From Leclercia adecarboxylata (lineage in GTDB: Bacteria; Pseudomonadota; Gammaproteobacteria; Enterobacterales; Enterobacteriaceae), in assembly GCF_006874705.1 (NCBI RefSeq), contig NZ_CP035382.1, positions 1 through 64,000 on the forward strand: a DNA stretch of 64,000 nucleotides, written 5' to 3'. Positions 59,482-64,000 of this stretch are shown piece after piece. The first letter of the stretch is position 1. Each line of letters opens with the position of its first letter. Both the position numbers and the translations under genes were made by a program. Below the pieces are notes generated by a model that saw only the letters and a list, made by a program, of their open reading frames with translations, did no database searches and was not told where the DNA came from.

Positions 59482-60996
59482 TCAGGCGACAGCCTGGCTG
59501 ACTTTAGGCATGGCGAGGCTTAAGGCCTGCTGTTCGTTCGCCTGTTCATGTAGCAATTCACCGGCAATGGCCCCTTCACGCATCACCAGGATACGGTCGG
59601 CCACACCCAGCACTTCCGGCAGATCGCTGGAGGCGAAGAGCACCGCCACGCCGCGTTTTGCCAGGGCGTATATCACGTTATAAATTTCGTGCTTCGCCCC
59701 CACGTCGATACCGCGGGTCGGTTCATCCAGCAGGATCACCTTCATCTCTTCCGACAGCCAGCGGCCAAGGATCGCCTTCTGCTGGTTACCGCCCGAGAGG
59801 TTCATGATCAGCTGTTCCGCGCCCGGGGTTTTAATGTTCAGCGCGCGAATGTGGTGATCGGCATTGCTGACCTCCCACGTATCGTTAATCAGGCACCCGG
59901 CGCGGATGGTCTTGCGGCGCGCCGAGATGTTGATGTTGTCCCGCACCGAGTGCACCGGGATAATCCCCTCGGCTTTACGGTCTTCCGGGCAGAGCATCAT
60001 CCCTGCGCGAATGGCGTGCGCCGGTTTCTGGATATCGACCGGTTGTCCGTCGATAAAGACCTGACCGCCGGTGATACGGGTCCCGCCAAAGAGCCCTTTC
60101 ATCAGCTCGCTGCGCCCTGCCCCCACCAGCCCGAACAGGCCGACGATTTCTCCGCTGCGCACGGTAAGGCTGACCGGCAAGCGTACGCCCGGGGCTTTTA
60201 CCTCTTCCAGACGCAGCAGCTCACCGCCGTACTGGCGCGGCTCCCAGTGATAGATATCCCCCAGCTCGCGCCCCACCATCGCCTGCACCAGCTGGTCGTG
60301 GTTTACCTGCTGCATATCGGTGAAGGTGCGAACATAACGGCCATCTTTAAACACGGTGATGGCATCGCTGAGAGCGAAGATCTCTTCCATACGGTGCGAC
60401 ACGTACAGAATGATACGACCCTCTTTACGCAGCTCGCGGATCACCCGGAACAGGTTGTCGATTTCACGCGCCGACAGGGAGCTGGTCGGTTCATCAAAGG
60501 CAATGACTTTGGCGTTGCGCGCCAGCGCTTTGGCGATCTCCACCATCTGCCACTGGCCGATGGAGAGATATTTGAGCGGGGTCTGCGGGTCAATATCCAG
60601 CCCGAGATGCTTCAGCTGCAGACCGGCTTCATAGTTGAGCAGCGAACGGTTAACGAACCCGCCTTTATGGGGAAGCTGCCCAAGGTAGATGTTTTCCGCG
60701 ACCGTCATCTCCGGCACCAGATGCAGTTCCTGGTAGATGATGGCGACGCCGGCATTCAGCGCGGCGGTGGTGTCCGCAAACGCCACCTCTTTGCCCTGTA
60801 TCGCCAGGGTGCCCGTTGTGGGGGCGTAGTTGCCGCTGAGGATCTTCAGCAGCGTGGATTTTCCGGCGCCGTTCTCCCCCATCAGGGCATGAACCTGACC
60901 CGGGTAGCAGTCAAAGCTGATGTCGGTCAGCGCGTTGACACCGGGGAAGGTTTTGCCGATGCCGCGAAAAGAGAGATACGGTTCAGACTGTTGCAT
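59482..60996 (-). CDS. araG: L-arabinose ABC transporter ATPase AraG
   Basis: A 504-aa protein with two ABC cassettes: first Walker [10 protein letters not shown] (about 41-49), signature LSIGQWQ, Walker B VIAFDEP; second LSGGNQQK and [15 protein letters not shown]. The start at 60996 ([13 protein letters not shown]) follows GGAGACGTT; the open frame extends 21 codons upstream. Confidence 0.97.
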   Translation of the reverse strand: MQQSEPYLSFRGIGKTFPGVNALTDISFDCYPGQVHALMGENGAGKSTLLKILSGNYAPTTGTLAIQGKEVAFADTTAALNAGVAIIYQELHLVPEMTVAENIYLGQLPHKGGFVNRSLLNYEAGLQLKHLGLDIDPQTPLKYLSIGQWQMVEIAKALARNAKVIAFDEPTSSLSAREIDNLFRVIRELRKEGRIILYVSHRMEEIFALSDAITVFKDGRYVRTFTDMQQVNHDQLVQAMVGRELGDIYHWEPRQYGGELLRLEEVKAPGVRLPVSLTVRSGEIVGLFGLVGAGRSELMKGLFGGTRITGGQVFIDGQPVDIQKPAHAIRAGMMLCPEDRKAEGIIPVHSVRDNINISARRKTIRAGCLINDTWEVSNADHHIRALNIKTPGAEQLIMNLSGGNQQKAILGRWLSEEMKVILLDEPTRGIDVGAKHEIYNVIYALAKRGVAVLFASSDLPEVLGVADRILVMREGAIAGELLHEQANEQQALSLAMPKVSQAVA

Positions 60997-61065
60997 AACG
61001 TCTCCGAGGATCGAGTAGTGAACGTCTGGCCCCCCATGGCTTGCGGGGGGCGCAATCACAGTAAA

Positions 61066-62055
61066 TTACTTACCGCCCAGTCCTTTTTTCTCCAGCTCGG
61101 CTTTGAAGTTGTCACGGGTGATCAGCACCACGTCGGTTACTTCAGTAAATTTCGCCGGCTCTGCCCCTTTGGTCACCCAGTTGTAGAGCATTTCGCTGGA
61201 TTTGTAGCCGTGTACGTCCGGGCTTGGCAGCAGGGAGCCGTAGAAGCCGGTAGCCTGTGCTTTGGAGAGTTCGCTCACCGCATCCACGCCGTTGATGCCG
61301 ATGCCGATCACGTCTGCCGCTTTGAAGCCCTGGCCTTCGGTGGCGCGCACGCCGCCGAGCACGGTGTTGTCGTTCATCCCGACCACCAGCCAGTGTTTCA
61401 CTTCAGAGTGCTGGACCAGCATGGAGTTGGCCGCATCGAAGGCGCCCGGGATATCGTTAGATTTGGTGGGTACTTTGTAGATCTGTTTTTCCGGGAAGCC
61501 GGCGGCTTTCAGGGCATCCATTGAGCCGGTGGTGCGACGGCGCGCGGTATCAAGCTCGTCGGCGGTAATGGCCATCACGGCGGTGTCTTTCACATCCCAG
61601 CCGCGTTTTTGCATCTCTTTATACAGCTCCTGGCCCTGACGCTCGCCGATTTTGGTCGCCGCCATCATCACCAGCGGCACGGTATCCATTGGATTGCCTT
61701 TGGCGTTGACGAACTGATCGTCCACCGCAATGACCTTCATGTCATAGCCGCGCGCTTTCGCCACGATGGCGGAGCCCAGTTTCGGATCCGGAGTACAAAT
61801 GACAAACCCTTTCGCGCCGCTGGCCGCCAGGCTGTCGATGGCGTTCAGCGTTTTTTCACCGTCCGGCACGGCAATTTTAATCAATTCAAAGCCCAAATCT
61901 TTCCCGGCTTTGTCAGCGAATTTCCACTCCGTCTGGAACCATGGCTCTTCCGGCTGCTTCACCAGGAAACCGAGCTTTAAGTTCTCCGCCATAGCGGATT
62001 GTGACATAACGGCAGCCAGACCGATGGCCGCCAGCGCTTTAGTAAATTTGTTCAT
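61066..62055 (-). CDS. araF: L-arabinose-binding periplasmic protein AraF
   Basis: A 329-aa protein with signal peptide MNKFTKALAAIGLAAVMSQS AMA, then ENLKLGFLVKQPEEPWFQTE. It delivers arabinose to AraGH. The start is by homology (62055), with TGGAGTTAACC upstream. First gene of araFGH, expected to be AraC- and CRP-controlled. Confidence 0.97.
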   Translation of the reverse strand: MNKFTKALAAIGLAAVMSQSAMAENLKLGFLVKQPEEPWFQTEWKFADKAGKDLGFELIKIAVPDGEKTLNAIDSLAASGAKGFVICTPDPKLGSAIVAKARGYDMKVIAVDDQFVNAKGNPMDTVPLVMMAATKIGERQGQELYKEMQKRGWDVKDTAVMAITADELDTARRRTTGSMDALKAAGFPEKQIYKVPTKSNDIPGAFDAANSMLVQHSEVKHWLVVGMNDNTVLGGVRATEGQGFKAADVIGIGINGVDAVSELSKAQATGFYGSLLPSPDVHGYKSSEMLYNWVTKGAEPAKFTEVTDVVLITRDNFKAELEKKGLGGK

Positions 62056-62193
62056 GGTTAACTCCAGCTTTAGCGTTCTAATATGTAGGGGAAACAACAT
62101 CTCAATTCTGTTTAATCGGACTTAAAACAAGGCATTAGCGCCAACCGTGTTTAAAGCGCATTTGCTTGAGATAGTTTTAGCGGGAAATTAATC

Positions 62194-62327
62194 ATCCATA
62201 AGAGAGCGCCATCACACCGCAGAATTACAGTAATTGCGTACATACATTCAGCGAAAAATGACATAAATACGGAGGTATTTGTCAGACAAATAGAAAGGGG
62301 TAAAGCAGATTAGTCCATAAGATCAGC
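62194..62327. promoter_or_regulatory. Candidate AraC half-sites upstream of araF
   Basis: ATCCATAAGA (62194-62203) and TAGTCCATAAGATCAGC (62311-62327) resemble AraC sites of araI (TCCATAAGATTAGC). They are 139 and 256 nt upstream of araF. Arrangement not verified. Confidence 0.45.
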
Positions 62328-62369
62328 TAAGATATCCTTGTTAGACGGGCGCACGCGCGCCCGGAGATC

Positions 62370-62927
62370 TTACCAGGGATAGTAGATGTGATCGGCGTGG
62401 TCGCGCACCGGCGCTTCGTCGCCTAACAGGCGGGCAGAGAGGGTCAGCGCGAAGTCGAAGGCATGGCCCAGACCTTTGCCGCTGATGAGGTTGCCGTCTT
62501 CCACCACCGGGGCATCAACATACACGCCGTCCTGCACGGCCTGCCAGAGATCGCCTGAACAGACATAGCGACGGCCTTTTAATAAACCGTTCCCGCCCAG
62601 CACGCGCGCGGCCGCGGAACAGATGGGCGCGATAATCCTGCCCGCTTCGTCATGGGCGGCAATAAAACGCAGCACCCCGGCGCTGGCAGCGAGGTTAACA
62701 CTGCCCTGCGGCCCGCCCGGTAAAACAACGGCGTCGTAGTAACAGTCGATTTTCTCACTCAGGGTGCTGTCCGCGACCATCGGGATATTATGGTAGCTCA
62801 CCACCGCGCGCGATTCGGCGCAGGCCAGGGTTTCTACCTCAATGTTGAGACGGCGCAGGATATCAATGGTGATGATCGCTTCCGCCTCTTCAAATCCGGG
62901 TGCCAGCAGCACCGCAACGTTTGCCAT
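62370..62927 (-). CDS. DJ-1/PfpI family protein (YajL-like)
   Basis: A 185-aa protein with the flavodoxin-like DJ-1 fold: Glu14/15 (PGFEEAEAIITIDIL) and nucleophile-elbow Cys103 (APICSAAARVL), and VLPGGPQGSVNLA. Similar to YajL-type chaperone/deglycase proteins but at a different locus (between araF and ftnB). Function inferred from fold. Confidence 0.88.
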   Translation of the reverse strand: MANVAVLLAPGFEEAEAIITIDILRRLNIEVETLACAESRAVVSYHNIPMVADSTLSEKIDCYYDAVVLPGGPQGSVNLAASAGVLRFIAAHDEAGRIIAPICSAAARVLGGNGLLKGRRYVCSGDLWQAVQDGVYVDAPVVEDGNLISGKGLGHAFDFALTLSARLLGDEAPVRDHADHIYYPW

Positions 62928-63473
62928 AGTGAACTCCGTTAGATAAAAACATAAAACAACGTTTCATTTTCATAGAGTGCGGGGCGGCAAACTTCCTGCT
63001 GGATCACATAACACGCTATTTATTGCAAAAATGATCCTGCTCAATTTCCGTCAGGTGTAAAAAAAGATTAATAGCAAGAATTATCTCTATCCCGTCTTAC
63101 GGGAATAATTATTAATTTACTTGCTAAGCGCATATTCCAGTGCTACCGAATAAAACATTAAACGGCGTTATCGGTCAACCTGCCTTATATTTATACATAA
63201 CCTTAAATATCATTAACTTATGAATCACCATATTCCCGTCATTCCTCACTAAACCTTTCACTGTTTTAAATTGCCGATGGGAAGTAAGGTTTAGTAAGAA
63301 TATATTTATAAGGATTTTCTTATAAACCAACCGCTGTTATGATGATTTTTACCCGATGCCTGAAATGAATATGGGATCACATACAGGGAAAACAGAATGC
63401 TTTTATTCTGTAGTGAACTATCGTTAATGATGATTATTTTTTAGGTTACATAAACGAAGAAAAGGGAATGGAT
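62928..63473. other. AT-rich intergenic region before ftnB
   Basis: No gene is seen. One small hairpin CCCGT-CTT-ACGGG (about 63092-63104) occurs. Several A/T tracts suggest nucleoid-protein control. Confidence 0.5.
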
Positions 63474-63977
63474 ATGGCTGTCTCGGATATGATTACCAAG
63501 CTCAATACGCAGATGAACCTGGAGTTTCACGCGTCAAATCTCTCTTTGCACCTCAGCGAGTGGTGTTCAGAACATCAGCTTACCGGTTCCGCGACCTTCC
63601 TGCGCACCCAGGCGCAGAGCAACGTCACGCAGATGATGCGCGTTTTTGATTTTCTGAAAGCCTCAGGCGCCATGCCGGTTCTGAAGCCCGTGGATATGAC
63701 GGACGAAGACTGTAATGGTCTGGAAGCCGTTTTCCAGCGCACGCTGGAAGAGTATGAGCAACGCTGTCTGACCCTGACTCAATTAACGGATGAAGCGCGG
63801 AAAATGCAGGATATCTCCACGCTCAACTTCCTGCATGATATTGAAAAGGAACAGCAGCAGGATGGGTTGTTACTGAAAACTGTCCTTGATGAAGTTCGCC
63901 AGGCACGTCGCACCGGCATGGGTATGGAACAGACCGATCGCCACCTGCTTAACGTCGTCAACTGCCAGCACCACTGA
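63474..63977 (+). CDS. ftnB: Ferritin-like protein FtnB
   Basis: A 167-aa ferritin-like four-helix protein: [65 protein letters not shown]-like end. Several canonical iron ligands of FtnA are replaced, as in E. coli FtnB. ATG at 63474 is preferred over 63468 because AGGGA is properly spaced from it. Confidence 0.95.
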   Translation: MAVSDMITKLNTQMNLEFHASNLSLHLSEWCSEHQLTGSATFLRTQAQSNVTQMMRVFDFLKASGAMPVLKPVDMTDEDCNGLEAVFQRTLEEYEQRCLTLTQLTDEARKMQDISTLNFLHDIEKEQQQDGLLLKTVLDEVRQARRTGMGMEQTDRHLLNVVNCQHH

Positions 63978-64000
63978 TTCTGCGCTTCACGTTCATTACC

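Noticed and set aside
59689..61524. Long open frame (611 codons) antisense to araG and araF
   Set aside because: Spans two genes on the opposite strand and has no protein-like domain pattern; a shadow frame.

Overview
The window looks like part of a chromosome from an Enterobacter-type member of the Enterobacteriaceae (Enterobacter, Lelliottia or Leclercia group). Protein sequences are very close to Escherichia coli K-12 and the backbone order yecE-yecN-cmoA-cmoB-cutC-yecM-argS-flhEAB-che-mot-flhCD-uspC-otsAB-araHGF-ftnB matches E. coli, with genus-specific insertions. The species cannot be fixed from sequence alone.

Positions 1 to about 20,430 hold the int-proximal part of a lambdoid prophage. 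It is integrated in yecE, whose first codons are cut off. The prophage runs right to left. A tyrosine integrase and an excisionase sit at the right end of a rightward early (pL-type) operon of small genes. Next comes a LexA-like CI repressor, with operators on both sides of it and a divergent Cro-like gene. The leftward operon then carries helicase, primase and a lambda-Q-type antiterminator, followed by a lysis cassette (phage-21-like holin, SAR endolysin, Rz/Rz1) and an HK97-type packaging and head module (HNH, TerS, TerL, portal, protease running off the left edge). Several minus-strand terminators lie inside the late operon, as expected if Q antitermination is needed to read through them. 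A universal stress protein gene and an HNH/AP2 homing-type endonuclease gene interrupt the late region as cargo.

From 20.4 to 31 kb is backbone metabolism: yecE remnant, yecN, cmoAB (tRNA wobble modification), cutC, yecM and argS. An inserted rhiTN-like pair for uptake and hydrolysis of rhamnogalacturonides follows, then two small membrane-protein genes.

From 31 to 55 kb is the flagellar and chemotaxis region: flhBAE, cheZYBR-tap-tar, cheW-cheA-motB-motA and flhCD. It is interrupted twice. A two-gene HicA-like/HTH module lies between flhB and cheZ. An archaic (Csu-like) chaperone-usher pilus operon plus a dicarboxylate/amino-acid symporter separates the meche operon (tar to cheZ) from the mocha operon (motA to cheW). 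A near-perfect sigma-28 promoter remains directly upstream of tar.

From 55.6 to 64 kb are uspC, otsBA (trehalose synthesis), araFGH (arabinose ABC transport), a DJ-1/PfpI protein gene and ftnB.

The strongest unusual observations are these. (1) One apparent substitution at 6884 removes the endolysin stop codon and puts a stop at codon 4 of Rz. (2) Three divergent copies of a two-hairpin RNA element resembling C4 antisense RNA occur in the late region. (3) A non-coding block upstream of the helicase carries a dense G-quadruplex motif, a perfect palindrome and twin hairpins with identical 8-nt loops. (4) An 18/20 LexA box lies inside the cI coding sequence. (5) A palindrome-controlled HicA-like/HTH pair sits inside the flagellar locus. 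(6) A pilus operon is wedged between the two chemotaxis operons.
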